Assembly (NCBI GenBank): GCA_043797305.1
Contig: JAZDPW010000024.1
Span: forward strand, 17,930-81,929
DNA length: 64,000 nucleotides
Source: CAZGHF01 sp043797305
GTDB lineage: Bacteria > Patescibacteriota > Minisyncoccia > UBA6257 > GWB1-50-10
Reading direction: 5' to 3'
A program made the position numbers and the translations under genes. This document shows positions 48,788 to 57,961 of the stretch, in pieces. The notes below the pieces were generated by a model. The model was not told the origin of the DNA. It ran no database searches and was given only the letters and a program-made list of their open reading frames with translations. Position 1 is the first letter of the stretch. Every line of letters starts with the position of its first letter.

Positions 48788-50214
48788 TGAAATTATATAA
48801 TTCTCTTTCCAGGAAAAAAGAGGTTTTCAAGCCGATTAACAAAAGTTACGTCGGGTTGTATACCTGCGGCCCAACGGTTTACAACTACGCCCACATAGGA
48901 AATCTCCGAACTTTCATTTTTGAGGATGTTTTAGAAAAAACTCTTCGGTGGAACGGCTATGACGTGAAAAGAGTAATGAACATAACCGATGTCGGACACC
49001 TAACCGGGGATGTCGACACGGGCAGCGATAAAATCGAAGAAAGCGCCAAAGCTCAAAAGAAAACGCCGGCACAAGTAGCGGCTTTTTACACCCGCGCTTT
49101 TCTTAACGACCTCGAGAAGGTGAACATCAAACGACCGCCCGCCCTTGCTCCCGCAACCAAGTACGTAAAAGAGATGCAGTCGCTCATAAAAGAGCTTTTA
49201 AAAAAGGGTTACGCTTATGAAACCCCGCAAGCGATTTACTTTGATGTGACCAAATTCAAAAACTACGGAAAGCTCTCCGGGCAGTCGCTGAAAGAAAAAA
49301 TAAAATCAGCTCGCAAAGAAGTAATTGACGATCCTGCGAAAAAAAATGCGGCTGATTTCGCTCTTTGGTTTAAGCTCGCCGGTCGTTTTAAAAACCATCT
49401 CCAGTACTGGAAGTCGCCATGGGGTGAAGGGTTCCCGGGCTGGCACATCGAGTGTTCGGCGATTTCCCGCAAATTCCTCGGCCAACCGTTCGACATTCAC
49501 ACCGGCGGAGTCGACCACATCGGAACCCACCACGAAAACGAAATTGCTCAGTCAGAAGCCGCTTACGGAAAACCGCTCGCAAAAATATGGATGCATGGGG
49601 AATTTTTGATAATAAACAAAAAACGTATGGGGAAATCCGAGGGTAATTTCATAACGCTCAAGGATATGGAATATAAAGGATACAACCCTCTCGCATTCCG
49701 TTATCTGGTTTTAAACACGCACTACAGAAAGGGATTAAACTTTGACTGGGAAAGTTTGAAAAATGCGGCTAAAGCATTGAAGAGCATTTATCAATCCATC
49801 ACTGCTTTTGCGATAAGACAGGGCGACGATCCTGGAAAATTTGCACTGCCTAAGAAAGCGGAGGAATACAAGAATAAATTTGAGTCGGCAATAAACTCCG
49901 ATTTAAACACTCCCGGCGCGCTTGCTATCCTGCATTCGGTAATTAACGCCGAAGATATAAGTCTCGCTGAGAAGATTTTTTTAACCCTGGAGTTCGACAA
50001 GGTTTTGGGACTCGGGTTTGGTAAACACGGAATCGCTCCAAAAATACCCGCGGAAATAAGGAAATTAATCGAAAAGCGGGAGTTATTCAGAGCCAATAAA
50101 CAGTTTACGCAGGCCGACGCCTTGAGAAAAAGAATCCGGGTGTTAGGATATGAAGTGGAAGACACGCCCTTAGGGCCGCTAATTTTCCCCATCAGACAAA
50201 ATTCGTATGGCTAA
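48787..50214 (+). CDS. cysS: Cysteinyl-tRNA synthetase
   Basis: 475 residues, normal length. HIGH region as YNYAHIGNLRTF, KMSKS region as KKRMGKSEGN, zinc ligands in YTCGPTVY, WHIECSA and THHENE. Charges tRNA-Cys. The ATG shares a base with the preceding stop (TAATG). The end overlaps dnaB by eight bases, so cysS-dnaB-recR form one unit. Confidence 0.95.
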   Translation: MKLYNSLSRKKEVFKPINKSYVGLYTCGPTVYNYAHIGNLRTFIFEDVLEKTLRWNGYDVKRVMNITDVGHLTGDVDTGSDKIEESAKAQKKTPAQVAAFYTRAFLNDLEKVNIKRPPALAPATKYVKEMQSLIKELLKKGYAYETPQAIYFDVTKFKNYGKLSGQSLKEKIKSARKEVIDDPAKKNAADFALWFKLAGRFKNHLQYWKSPWGEGFPGWHIECSAISRKFLGQPFDIHTGGVDHIGTHHENEIAQSEAAYGKPLAKIWMHGEFLIINKKRMGKSEGNFITLKDMEYKGYNPLAFRYLVLNTHYRKGLNFDWESLKNAAKALKSIYQSITAFAIRQGDDPGKFALPKKAEEYKNKFESAINSDLNTPGALAILHSVINAEDISLAEKIFLTLEFDKVLGLGFGKHGIAPKIPAEIRKLIEKRELFRANKQFTQADALRKRIRVLGYEVEDTPLGPLIFPIRQNSYG

Positions 50215-51556
50215 AGACAAGATAAAAGTTCCGCCGCAGGACCTTGAAGCCGAACGCTCGGTTTTAGGTTCGGTTCTCATTGATAAAAACGCGATTCTTA
50301 AAATCGTGGACACCTTGGAGCCTTCGGATTTTTATCATCCCCACCATCAGGAAATATACGAATGCGCAGTGGAGCTTTTCGAGAAAGGCGAACCGATTGA
50401 TATCTTGACCGTTTCCACCCGCCTCAAGGAAAAGAAAAAGCTGGGCGAAATCGGCGGCGCCGACTATCTTTCGGAACTGGTGAGCGTCGTCCCTACCTCC
50501 GCTCACGTAGATCATTATGCCAGCATCGTCCGGGAAAACCGGGTCCGTCGCGACCTTATTAGGGCCTCATCGGAGATAAACGAGCAAGCCCTCGACCAGG
50601 AAGACTTCGAATCGCTTTTGGACAGGGTTGAAGAAAAAGTTTTCAACATCTCCAGCCGCTCCAAGGCCCAGAAATTCATCCACGTAAAAGACGAATTGAC
50701 CACTGCCTACGAACGGCTGGAAAATCTCCACCGCGGCGAAGGTAAAACTCTCCGGGGAATCCCGACTTATTTCAACAGCCTTGATAATATCCTCTCCGGC
50801 TTCCAAAAATCGGACCTCATTATCATCGGCGCCCGGCCTTCTTTCGGAAAAACTACTTTCGCCCTCGATGTGGCAAGACAAGCCACCCTCCACGGGCACA
50901 CGGTCGGCGTCTTTTCGCTCGAAATGTCCCGCGACCAGATAATCGACCGCCTGATTGCGGCTCAGGCCCAAATCCCGCTCTGGCGCCTCCGGACCGGCCG
51001 TTTGAACGACGAAATAGAGTTTGCCTTGATCCAGCAGGCGCTGGACGAAATTTCCAAAACGAACCTCTTTATCGACGATACGCCTTCGCCGGACATTCTT
51101 CAGATGCGGTCAATGGCAAGGCGCCTCCAGGTTGAGCGCGGGCTTGATATGCTCGTCATCGATTATCTCCAGCTTATCCGGCCGCGAACCGATTCGGACA
51201 GCATGGTTCACCAGGTTACCGAAATTTCCCGGGGCCTGAAATCGCTTGCCCGGGAACTTTCTATTCCCATTCTCGCCGTTTCTCAGCTTTCGAGAGGGGT
51301 TGAACAAAGAGAAGGCAAAGTCCCCCGCCTCTCCGATTTGCGGGAATCCGGCTCGCTCGAACAGGATGCCGATGTCGTGCTTTTCCTCTACCGCAAAGAC
51401 CGCGGTTCAATCGACGTGCCGGAAGAAGACCAAAACATAGTGGAGGTAATTATCGCCAAACACCGGAACGGGCCCCTGGGCACCGTAAAACTCCGATTCG
51501 ACCAGGAGAAAGTAACTTTCCGAAACATCGACACGAAACATATCTTGGAAGAGTAA
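50207..51556 (+). CDS. dnaB: Replicative DNA helicase DnaB
   Basis: 449 residues. N-terminal helical domain (QDLEAERSVLGSVLIDK), linker, and RecA-like C-terminal domain: Walker A GARPSFGKTTFALD, FSLEMSRDQI, Walker B LDMLVIDYLQL, LAVSQLSRGVEQR, DLRESGSLEQDADVVLFLYR. No intein is present. Confidence 0.95.
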   Translation: MAKDKIKVPPQDLEAERSVLGSVLIDKNAILKIVDTLEPSDFYHPHHQEIYECAVELFEKGEPIDILTVSTRLKEKKKLGEIGGADYLSELVSVVPTSAHVDHYASIVRENRVRRDLIRASSEINEQALDQEDFESLLDRVEEKVFNISSRSKAQKFIHVKDELTTAYERLENLHRGEGKTLRGIPTYFNSLDNILSGFQKSDLIIIGARPSFGKTTFALDVARQATLHGHTVGVFSLEMSRDQIIDRLIAAQAQIPLWRLRTGRLNDEIEFALIQQALDEISKTNLFIDDTPSPDILQMRSMARRLQVERGLDMLVIDYLQLIRPRTDSDSMVHQVTEISRGLKSLARELSIPILAVSQLSRGVEQREGKVPRLSDLRESGSLEQDADVVLFLYRKDRGSIDVPEEDQNIVEVIIAKHRNGPLGTVKLRFDQEKVTFRNIDTKHILEE

Positions 51557-52153
51557 ATGTTGCCGGAGCCGATTAAAAAATTCATAGAGGTTTTTTCCAA
51601 ACTCCCCGCCATCGGCCCCCGGATGGCGACGCGGCTTTCTTTTTACCTTTCCAGCCTGGACAAAAACAGCCTGAAAGAACTGGAAGACGCCTTGGGCGAC
51701 CTGAAAAAAATAAGCCGCTGTCCGAATTGTTTCTTTTTGAAAAGCGGCGGTCACCTCTGCCCGATTTGTTCCGACCCCAGAAGGGACAAGAGCCTCATTG
51801 CAGTTTTAGAGAAAGATACCGACCTTTTGTCGATTGAAAAGACCGGAAATTTCAAGGGGCAGTATCTTATAATCGGCGAGTTGAACGAAAGGGAAGGTTT
51901 GGGCAGCGCCCACAAACTCCGAATCAAGCACCTGAAAGAAAGAATCAAGCGCGACCTTAATGGAAAAGCGAAAGAAATAATTCTGGCCTTAAACCCGACC
52001 GTTTTCGGAAATTTCACTTCCGACCTCCTTCGCAAAGAGTTTGAGGGTTACGCCCTAAAAATCACCCGTCTTGGCCGGGGAATCCCCACTGGCGGCGAAA
52101 TAGAATTCGCCGACGAAGAAACCCTCTCGCAAGCGCTTGAGAGACGGAATTAA
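51557..52153 (+). CDS. recR: Recombination protein RecR
   Basis: 198 residues. Helix-hairpin-helix region (KLPAIGPRMATRLSFYL), zinc finger (CPNC ... CPIC), Toprim domain (LIAVLEKDTDLLSIEKTG) and the closing LGRGIPTGGEIEFADEETL. Acts with RecF and RecO in gap repair. Starts directly after the dnaB stop. Confidence 0.95.
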   Translation: MLPEPIKKFIEVFSKLPAIGPRMATRLSFYLSSLDKNSLKELEDALGDLKKISRCPNCFFLKSGGHLCPICSDPRRDKSLIAVLEKDTDLLSIEKTGNFKGQYLIIGELNEREGLGSAHKLRIKHLKERIKRDLNGKAKEIILALNPTVFGNFTSDLLRKEFEGYALKITRLGRGIPTGGEIEFADEETLSQALERRN

Positions 52154-52189
52154 ACTCCGCAAGAGGGAGGGAATGGTTTTCCCGACTAT

Positions 52190-52498
52190 TTAGGAAATCT
52201 TGGTGATTTCCACCTCGGTGTAATACTGGCGGTGAGTGTTTTTCACGCGCCGGCGGGTCTTCGAGCTGTATTTAAAAACGATTTTCTTCCTGCTCCGGCC
52301 GCTCCCTGCAACCTTCGCCTCCACTTTGGAGCCTAGGATATAAGGCGAGCCGATTTCCGCATTCTTACCGTCGCCCTTGAAGAGAACTTTGTCAAAAACC
52401 ACAATCTCGCCGTCCCCGGTTTCAAGCTTTTCCACTTTCAACTTGTCGCCCGGGGCGACTTTATATTGCTTGCCTCCTGTTTCAATAATCGCGAACAT
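52190..52498 (-). CDS. rplU: Ribosomal protein bL21
   Basis: 102 residues: MFAIIETGGKQYKVAPGD start, VFDKVLFKGD, SGRSRKKIVFKYSSKTRRRV and THRQYYTEVEI are typical of bL21. rpmA does not follow, so the usual pair is split. ATG 52498 is seven bases after an extended -10 (TGGTATATT); the longer upstream frame is rejected. Confidence 0.95.
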   Translation of the reverse strand: MFAIIETGGKQYKVAPGDKLKVEKLETGDGEIVVFDKVLFKGDGKNAEIGSPYILGSKVEAKVAGSGRSRKKIVFKYSSKTRRRVKNTHRQYYTEVEITKIS

Positions 52499-52533
52499 AG
52501 AACGAAATATACCAGCACTCCTTAAAAAACGCA

Positions 52534-52563
52534 AACCCCGCCTGTTCATGGACAGGCGGGGTT
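52534..52563 (-). terminator. Terminator of the 52.6-53.3 kb gene
   Basis: Perfect 12-base arms aaccccgcctgt / acaggcggggtt; on the minus strand followed by TGCGTTTTTTAAG. Confidence 0.9.
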
Positions 52564-52586
52564 CTTTAAACAAACAATAGCTCGAG

Positions 52587-53276
52587 CTACCTTTCCGTGT
52601 GCTCTCTCAACTTACCGATGAGATGCACCGCGTAATCCTTACCACCCAGGCCGAAAGCAATACCGCCGGCAATGGCGAGCATCGCTACAAACCCGGTCAC
52701 GATGGAATTAAGGATGGAAACGGCAATACCGAGCTGGGACAGAGCCGCAAAGAATCCGAAGATAACAATCGCCCACCACGTAAGCGTAGCCAAAAAGCTC
52801 GCTCCGTGAAGTTTGGTGCTCTTTACGGACGCTTTGACGACGTGGCGAAGGAAATTACCAACCACAACGGCCGCCAGCATTATAAGGACTGCTCCAATCA
52901 CATTCCTGCCGATAAAGGTCGCAATGTCTCTCAAGAAACTGGAGAGAGTAAAGAGGCCAAGAATGTCAGTAGCCGCCAAAAGGAAGACTACCACCAAAAA
53001 CCAGTAAACCAACCGCCCCAGGAATTTGCCGCTGTTTATGGAAAGGCCTGCTCTCTCGAAGTATTCCTCGATACCTAAGCTCGTAAGAAGTCTGTCGAGT
53101 TTGACAGCCGCGATTATTCTCTCAACCAAAGCTCCCAAGCCGGAAGCGACGATAAGACCGACGATGAGCACGATAAGCGCGCCCACGATGTCGCCCAAAA
53201 CGCCGACTGCCGCGACCCAAAGGTCTTGCAGGGATCCCACAATAACCGATACCCAATCTTGGATAACCATAATCAA
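52587..53276 (-). CDS. Mechanosensitive-channel-like membrane protein (conserved TM-helix repeat)
   Basis: 229 residues with about five membrane helices. Repeated conserved helix (ALIVLIVGLIVASGLGALVE; GAVLIMLAAVVVGNFLRHVV) and the closing AIAGGIAFGLGGKDYAVHLI resemble the pore region of MscS-like proteins, but no MscS beta domain follows. A small channel or a truncated relative. Confidence 0.78.
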   Translation of the reverse strand: MIMVIQDWVSVIVGSLQDLWVAAVGVLGDIVGALIVLIVGLIVASGLGALVERIIAAVKLDRLLTSLGIEEYFERAGLSINSGKFLGRLVYWFLVVVFLLAATDILGLFTLSSFLRDIATFIGRNVIGAVLIMLAAVVVGNFLRHVVKASVKSTKLHGASFLATLTWWAIVIFGFFAALSQLGIAVSILNSIVTGFVAMLAIAGGIAFGLGGKDYAVHLIGKLREHTER

Positions 53277-53378
53277 TAACTTATGACTTTTGACTCATAA
53301 CTAACGACAAGTTACTTGTCATTAGTCATTTGTCGTTTACAATCGACCTTTTAGCTTTAATGCTTTGCTATTATTATA

Positions 53379-53394
53379 AACAATCGCGATTGTT
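53379..53394. promoter_or_regulatory. 16-bp perfect palindrome directly before the 53.4 kb start codon
   Basis: aacaatcgcgattgtt lies between a TATTAT box and the ATG at 53395. It may be an operator or an RNA hairpin hiding the start. Confidence 0.45.
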
Positions 53395-53796
53395 ATGGAA
53401 AACAAACATTTCCACAGGCAAAAAGGGCTTGAAAAGGAGTTAATTGCCGTAGGTTTGGTCCTGATTTTGGGTCATATTCTCGGTTCGTTTTATGACGGGT
53501 ACGACCGTTACTTCTTCCTTGACATCATCGTCCATTTTGCCGGCGGCGCCTGGCTTGCCCTTGCCGTTCTTGCTATTTTCCCTTTCTTCAAGAAAGTTTC
53601 CGGTTTCAAAGGATTTCTGCTACCGATGATTCTAATCATTTTTGCGGCCGGAGCGGCTTGGGAAGTTTTCGAATTCGCGGTTGAACGATATTATTCGGTG
53701 AATTTCCAGGGACCGCCGCTTGATACCCTATCGGACTTAATAATTGACACGCTTGGCGGCATCACCGCCGCGCTCTACGTTAAATTTCGTGGCTGA
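53395..53796 (+). CDS. DUF2238-like membrane protein
   Basis: 133 residues, four membrane helices. The spaced motifs FFLDIIVHFAGGAWLAL, AAWEVFEFAVER and DTLSDLIIDTLGG match the DUF2238/YjdF-like pattern of acidic and histidine residues at helix ends. Function unknown. Its end overlaps the antiporter gene by 17 bases in antisense. Confidence 0.75.
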   Translation: MENKHFHRQKGLEKELIAVGLVLILGHILGSFYDGYDRYFFLDIIVHFAGGAWLALAVLAIFPFFKKVSGFKGFLLPMILIIFAAGAAWEVFEFAVERYYSVNFQGPPLDTLSDLIIDTLGGITAALYVKFRG

Positions 53797-55456
53797 CCTT
53801 TTCAAGAAGTGACTTGTCCCGCTCCCGAAGCTGGTCCAACATTTTCATTTCCGGGTCAATGGCAATCGTTTTCCCCAAATACTGACCGGCGGTAAAGTGG
53901 GGAAGAAGAACATAATCGGCGCCGGCCTCATAGAGCGCCTCCGTTTCCCTTTCGGTTCTTGCCCGAACAATCACTTTCGGCCGGCGCGGTAGTTTCCGCA
54001 TTTCCTTAAGCAGAACGACGCTGCTTTCAAAATCTGGACTGGTTGAAACAAGCAAAGTTGCATTTGCCAAATTCGCCTTTTCGATAATTTCGGGGTCGGC
54101 AATATCACCGAGTAAGACATCGAAACCGTGGCGTTTCAGGGAAGCGACTGCTTCGGGGTCGAAGTCAACGACAAGAAGCTTGTCCTTGGGAAGGTTTTGG
54201 GCAATGCTCCGGCCGGTCCGGCCAACGCCAGCAAGAACAATCATTTTTTCGAATTTTTCCTCAGCTCCTTCTTCTTTTGCGTTCTTGCGTTCAAAAATCG
54301 AAAGCGGTTTTGAAATTACTTTGAAAATTTTCTCGGCGTGCAGAATAAGGTAAGTCGAGAGAGTGATGGTAATAATGCCTACGGCGGTAACGAGCGCGAC
54401 AACGTTCTCGCCGATGTGGCCGACTTTGAATCCCAGGGCGACGATAATCAAACTGAACTCCGAAATCTGAGCGACGGTCACGCCCGACAAGAAGCTTGTC
54501 CGCTTCCGATAACCCAAAAGCCCCATGATGACAAGGACGATAAGCGGGTTACCAATTAAAACGAAGAGGGATAAAACAATAATGGGGACGGTGAGACCCT
54601 CGAAACTCGTAAAAACAATTGAAGAACCCAGGATTACGAAGAAAATGAGGATGAAAAAGTCCCGCAGGGGCCGAACCCGGCTCGCGATTTGGAAATTCTC
54701 CGATGAGTTGGCAAGAGCAAAACCGGCCAGAAGCCCGGCAATTTCAATCGAAAGGCCGACTTTGGAAACGGCCCCGGCAAAAAGAAATACCCAAGCCAGG
54801 CTCACAATGAAAAGGAGGTCTTCGTGACGAGCAATCTTGTCGAAAAGCCAGGGGAAAAACCGCCTGGAGAGCCAAAAGACCGCTGCAAAGAGGACGAGGC
54901 CTTTCAAAACGGCAGAAACCAGAGTGCTGACGGCAAAACTGCCGCCGGATTCAACGCCGGCCAAAATAATCAAAATCAAAACCGCCGCGAAGTCCTGAAT
55001 CAAAAGGGAGCCGATGCTTATCCGGCCGTACAAACTCGATAAGTCCTTTTTGTCCGACAGGAGCTTAACGATAATAATCGTGCTCGAAAAAGTGAGCGCT
55101 GTCGCAATATAGGCGGCCGGCAGGTAACCAAATCCCAGCTGGCCCGCGATTAAAAACCCAATGAGGAAAGTGAAAATAATTTGGCCCAAACCGACGAGGA
55201 CCACCGCCTTGCCGGAAACGAGGAGAGACGAGTAGTTCAACTCAAGACCAACGAGAAACAAAAGAAACATTATTCCCAAATCGGAAAAGACTTGGAAAGT
55301 TTCCTTGTCGGCAAGATTGAAAAAATCGAAATAAGCGATTAAAACTCCGGCGGCGAGATAGGCCAAAATTACCGGCTGGCGCAGCGCTTTGGCGAGAATC
55401 CCCAAGATGGCCGCCACAAGCACCACAATCGCAAGTTCCAGAACGCCGGTTGTCAT
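53780..55456 (-). CDS. Cation:proton antiporter, CPA2/Kef type, with TrkA-N domain
   Basis: 558 residues. Twelve or so helices of the Na+/H+ exchanger domain (GIMFLLFLVGLELNYSSL, TALTFSSTIIIVKLLSD), then a TrkA-N nucleotide-binding domain (MIVLAGVGRTGRSIAQNL) and a short tail. Probably exchanges potassium or sodium for protons under nucleotide control. A TATCAT box stands eight bases before the ATG. Confidence 0.9.
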   Translation of the reverse strand: MTTGVLELAIVVLVAAILGILAKALRQPVILAYLAAGVLIAYFDFFNLADKETFQVFSDLGIMFLLFLVGLELNYSSLLVSGKAVVLVGLGQIIFTFLIGFLIAGQLGFGYLPAAYIATALTFSSTIIIVKLLSDKKDLSSLYGRISIGSLLIQDFAAVLILIILAGVESGGSFAVSTLVSAVLKGLVLFAAVFWLSRRFFPWLFDKIARHEDLLFIVSLAWVFLFAGAVSKVGLSIEIAGLLAGFALANSSENFQIASRVRPLRDFFILIFFVILGSSIVFTSFEGLTVPIIVLSLFVLIGNPLIVLVIMGLLGYRKRTSFLSGVTVAQISEFSLIIVALGFKVGHIGENVVALVTAVGIITITLSTYLILHAEKIFKVISKPLSIFERKNAKEEGAEEKFEKMIVLAGVGRTGRSIAQNLPKDKLLVVDFDPEAVASLKRHGFDVLLGDIADPEIIEKANLANATLLVSTSPDFESSVVLLKEMRKLPRRPKVIVRARTERETEALYEAGADYVLLPHFTAGQYLGKTIAIDPEMKMLDQLRERDKSLLEKVSHEI

Positions 55457-55498
55457 TATTTTTTATGATAGCACACCGCCCGGCCGGAATTCTTTCCC

Positions 55499-56431
55499 CT
55501 ACGCGCTTATAACGTGCTGCATCTGCATTTCCTTTTTGGAAAGGTAGAAAAACAAACCAACGACGAGAAAGGTGACAAGGGGCGGCACCCAAGAGTAAAT
55601 GTGGAGCCCGAAACTTTCGAAAATCATTATTAATCCCAAAAATCCCACCGAATACATCGCGCCGTTTTTGAGATAAGCGTATTTCCTTACGGTTTTAACT
55701 CCGTGAATCGTGAAATACCGGACTATAAACGCGCCGAGCCCGTTACCGATAAGAATAAGCGGCACGGAGAGGGTGAAAGCGAAAGCGCCGAGGATACCGT
55801 CGATTGAGAACGCCATATCAATGAGCTCCAAATAAAGAATCTTGCTGATGTCGGTCATACGCCCCTCCGTCAGTTCTTTTTCCTTTTCTTCGGCGTTTTT
55901 CTTAAAACCGCTCACAATAAAAAACGCCGTTGAGCCGATAACGGCGCCGAGCGAGATTAAGGGGTCTGTTTTTATCGTCGACCAGACGATTACGAGCAAA
56001 ATGATTGAAGCAAGGGCGTAAAACCAAAAATGGTAGTGCTTGTGAAGGTGGCGTTCGAGAAAGAAAGCGTATTTCTTGGTTTCGATGAAAAGCCAATGGA
56101 GAAAAAGGAAAATCAGGAAAACGCCGCCGCCGGCAAGTAAAACCGGTGCCTGGCGCTCAATAACTTCGGCCGCTTCCCCGCCCGATTGAAAAGTTGCCGT
56201 AAACGCGTCAACGATGCCGATGCCGGGTGTCGATAAATAAATGATGAGAAGCGGCAGAATGCCGCGGACCACGAAAACGGCAAACAGAATCCCCCAAAAC
56301 AGGAACCAGCGCCGCCATTTTTCCGACATGCCGACCAGGACGTCAGCGTTAACAACAGCGTTGTCAATGCTCGAAATCGTCTCGAAGAGAACGAGTCCCA
56401 AAACAACAACGATGATTTCACTTAAACCCAT
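55499..56431 (-). CDS. TerC-superfamily membrane protein (DUF475)
   Basis: 310 residues, seven to eight helices. LVLFETISSIDNAVVNADVL at the start and LELIDMAFSIDGILGAFAFT later carry the two acidic motifs of the TerC fold. TerC relatives handle manganese or calcium; the DUF475 branch is less studied. Confidence 0.85.
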   Translation of the reverse strand: MGLSEIIVVVLGLVLFETISSIDNAVVNADVLVGMSEKWRRWFLFWGILFAVFVVRGILPLLIIYLSTPGIGIVDAFTATFQSGGEAAEVIERQAPVLLAGGGVFLIFLFLHWLFIETKKYAFFLERHLHKHYHFWFYALASIILLVIVWSTIKTDPLISLGAVIGSTAFFIVSGFKKNAEEKEKELTEGRMTDISKILYLELIDMAFSIDGILGAFAFTLSVPLILIGNGLGAFIVRYFTIHGVKTVRKYAYLKNGAMYSVGFLGLIMIFESFGLHIYSWVPPLVTFLVVGLFFYLSKKEMQMQHVISA

Positions 56432-56449
56432 TGAAGTTTTATTTAAGCA

Positions 56450-56764
56450 TTACTTCTTTTCTCCGCCGTATCTATTCTTGTCGCGTTTAATGACTTTATC
56501 GAAACTTTTTCTTACGGCTTTGTCCAAATCGATATTGTTAGAGTTTGCGAAGCAAATGAGAGTATAAATAATGTCCCCGATTTCTTCTTCCAGTTCCTGT
56601 TCTTTCTCGTCGCTTTTTTTCGGCTTGTCGCCGTAGAGGTGATTGACCAGTCTCGCGAACTCGCCACATTCCTCATAAAGTCGCGCCAAAATCGACAAAG
56701 GCGACCAGTACTTCCAATCGTTTTCCTTAAACCACTTATCCAGTTCTTCCTGGTACTTTTTCAT
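56450..56764 (-). CDS. MazG-like nucleotide pyrophosphohydrolase
   Basis: 104 residues, all-helical. RLYEECGEFARLVNH and LEEEIGDIIYTLICFAN supply the EExxE and ExxD metal motifs of the MazG/all-alpha NTP-PPase fold. Probably removes unwanted NTPs. Its stop is 18 bases before the DUF475 gene. Confidence 0.88.
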   Translation of the reverse strand: MKKYQEELDKWFKENDWKYWSPLSILARLYEECGEFARLVNHLYGDKPKKSDEKEQELEEEIGDIIYTLICFANSNNIDLDKAVRKSFDKVIKRDKNRYGGEKK

Positions 56765-56850
56765 ACGTATATATTAACGCAGTGGATTTTGTAGTGTTTG
56801 TTTGAAAAAGTCAGAACCCATTTTGAACGGAACTGACCGTCTCCGCTTCC

Positions 56851-56880
56851 CGCCTGCGCCAAGGCTTCGGCGGGCAGGCG
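56851..56880. repeat. GC-rich interspersed palindromic repeat
   Basis: cgcctgcgccaag / gcttcggcgggcaggcg, an imperfect palindrome of a type widespread in CPR genomes, in the space between the MazG-like gene and the next terminator. Confidence 0.55.
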
Positions 56881-56960
56881 CTCCGGCGGGACGCCCGGGC
56901 GAATTTCTGAAAAGGCGATTGCAGATGAATTTTAGCAGAGAAAATTCAAAAGAAAAAGAC

Positions 56961-56984
56961 CGATCGGTTGTTACACCAATCGGC
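56961..56984 (-). terminator. Terminator of the phosphoribosyltransferase-like gene
   Basis: Stem ccgatcggt / accaatcgg (one mismatch), followed on the minus strand by CTTTTTCTTTTG. Confidence 0.7.
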
Positions 56985-56993
56985 CACCTCGTA

Positions 56994-57854
56994 TTAGAGG
57001 ATTTTGTGAAGAACATCCGCGTAGGGCCTTCCGTCCATCGGCAACCCGACAACTTTCCGGCCGAGGTCTCGGCAAAGAATCGGTCTGCCGGAGTACCGCT
57101 CGATTTCATCAAACAGAGTTGCCGTTTGATGAAGACAGAAACGCGAGAAACCCATTGCCTGTTCGGAGGGGATGGACGCCCAACTTTCCGGCTTGCCGAA
57201 CGGAAGGAGATACGGAACACCGACGTTGTCGCCGCCAACGAGAAGCCGTCCCGAGAGCGGCACGCCGGGGTAAAAATCGCGTTCGCACACTTCGTCAATA
57301 ACTTCATCGTAAGTGCGAACGCAACGGATCTCTCGCTTCGTGCCGTTGATGCGATTGATTCCCTCGACGATTCCGATACCGGCGCAGATGAGCGGCACAC
57401 GAATGTGTATTCTTGAGAGTAATTCGATGATTCTCTCAAGAAGCGCACCAGTGAAAACCACATCATCTACAACCACCACTTCGCGCACACCGCTCATCTG
57501 CAACCGCCTGATTTGTTGAGCGAGTGGCGGCGTTCCAGCACGATGGCCTAGTCCACGCGCCTTTCCATCTCTGTCCACCAAGCGAGCGATTTCAATATTG
57601 AGTTCGCTCTCAAAGTAGACGCGATCCAGCGATAGCGCGGGCAGACCGCTCCCCAAGACCAATTTTGCAAGACCGCGAGAAATTTCATCCTCCGAGACAA
57701 ACTCGAAGTTTGAAAAAATGCGGCACATGTAGTCCGAGAATTCTCCCCGCAGTTGGGAGAAGAATTCTCTCGCGGGCAACACGAAGCTGTGTTGCGTTGC
57801 CCACTTTTCCATCAGCGAGTAGATGTCAGCTGACACGACATATGGCTTGTCCAT
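56994..57854 (-). CDS. Type I phosphoribosyltransferase-like protein
   Basis: 286 residues from ATG 57854, which has AAGGAGG upstream. The PRPP-binding loop is clear: REVVVVDDVVFTGALLERII. Upstream, LGSGLPALSLDRVYFESELN and the loop GHRAGTPPLAQQIRRL could form the hood. It resembles the orotate/ComF class, but length and the C-terminal half (VPLSGRLLVGGDNVGVPYLL) do not fit a known enzyme. Single-gene unit with strong RBS, terminator and 5' hairpin, like the other accessory cassettes. Confidence 0.7.
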   Translation of the reverse strand: MDKPYVVSADIYSLMEKWATQHSFVLPAREFFSQLRGEFSDYMCRIFSNFEFVSEDEISRGLAKLVLGSGLPALSLDRVYFESELNIEIARLVDRDGKARGLGHRAGTPPLAQQIRRLQMSGVREVVVVDDVVFTGALLERIIELLSRIHIRVPLICAGIGIVEGINRINGTKREIRCVRTYDEVIDEVCERDFYPGVPLSGRLLVGGDNVGVPYLLPFGKPESWASIPSEQAMGFSRFCLHQTATLFDEIERYSGRPILCRDLGRKVVGLPMDGRPYADVLHKIL

Positions 57855-57891
57855 GACTTCCTCCTTTTTGTGTTTGTTAAAGAACTCTCCC

Positions 57892-57921
57892 TTCCCAGAA
57901 ATAAAAAATCCCTTCTGGGAA
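57892..57921. promoter_or_regulatory. Hairpin in the leader of the phosphoribosyltransferase-like gene
   Basis: ttcccagaa / ttctgggaa with a 12-base loop, about 40 bases before the start codon. May be a regulatory leader or the terminator of the PfkB gene upstream. Confidence 0.45.
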
Positions 57922-57961
57922 AAGATTGAACGCGGAGGAGTGCAAAAAATATTTAACACCG

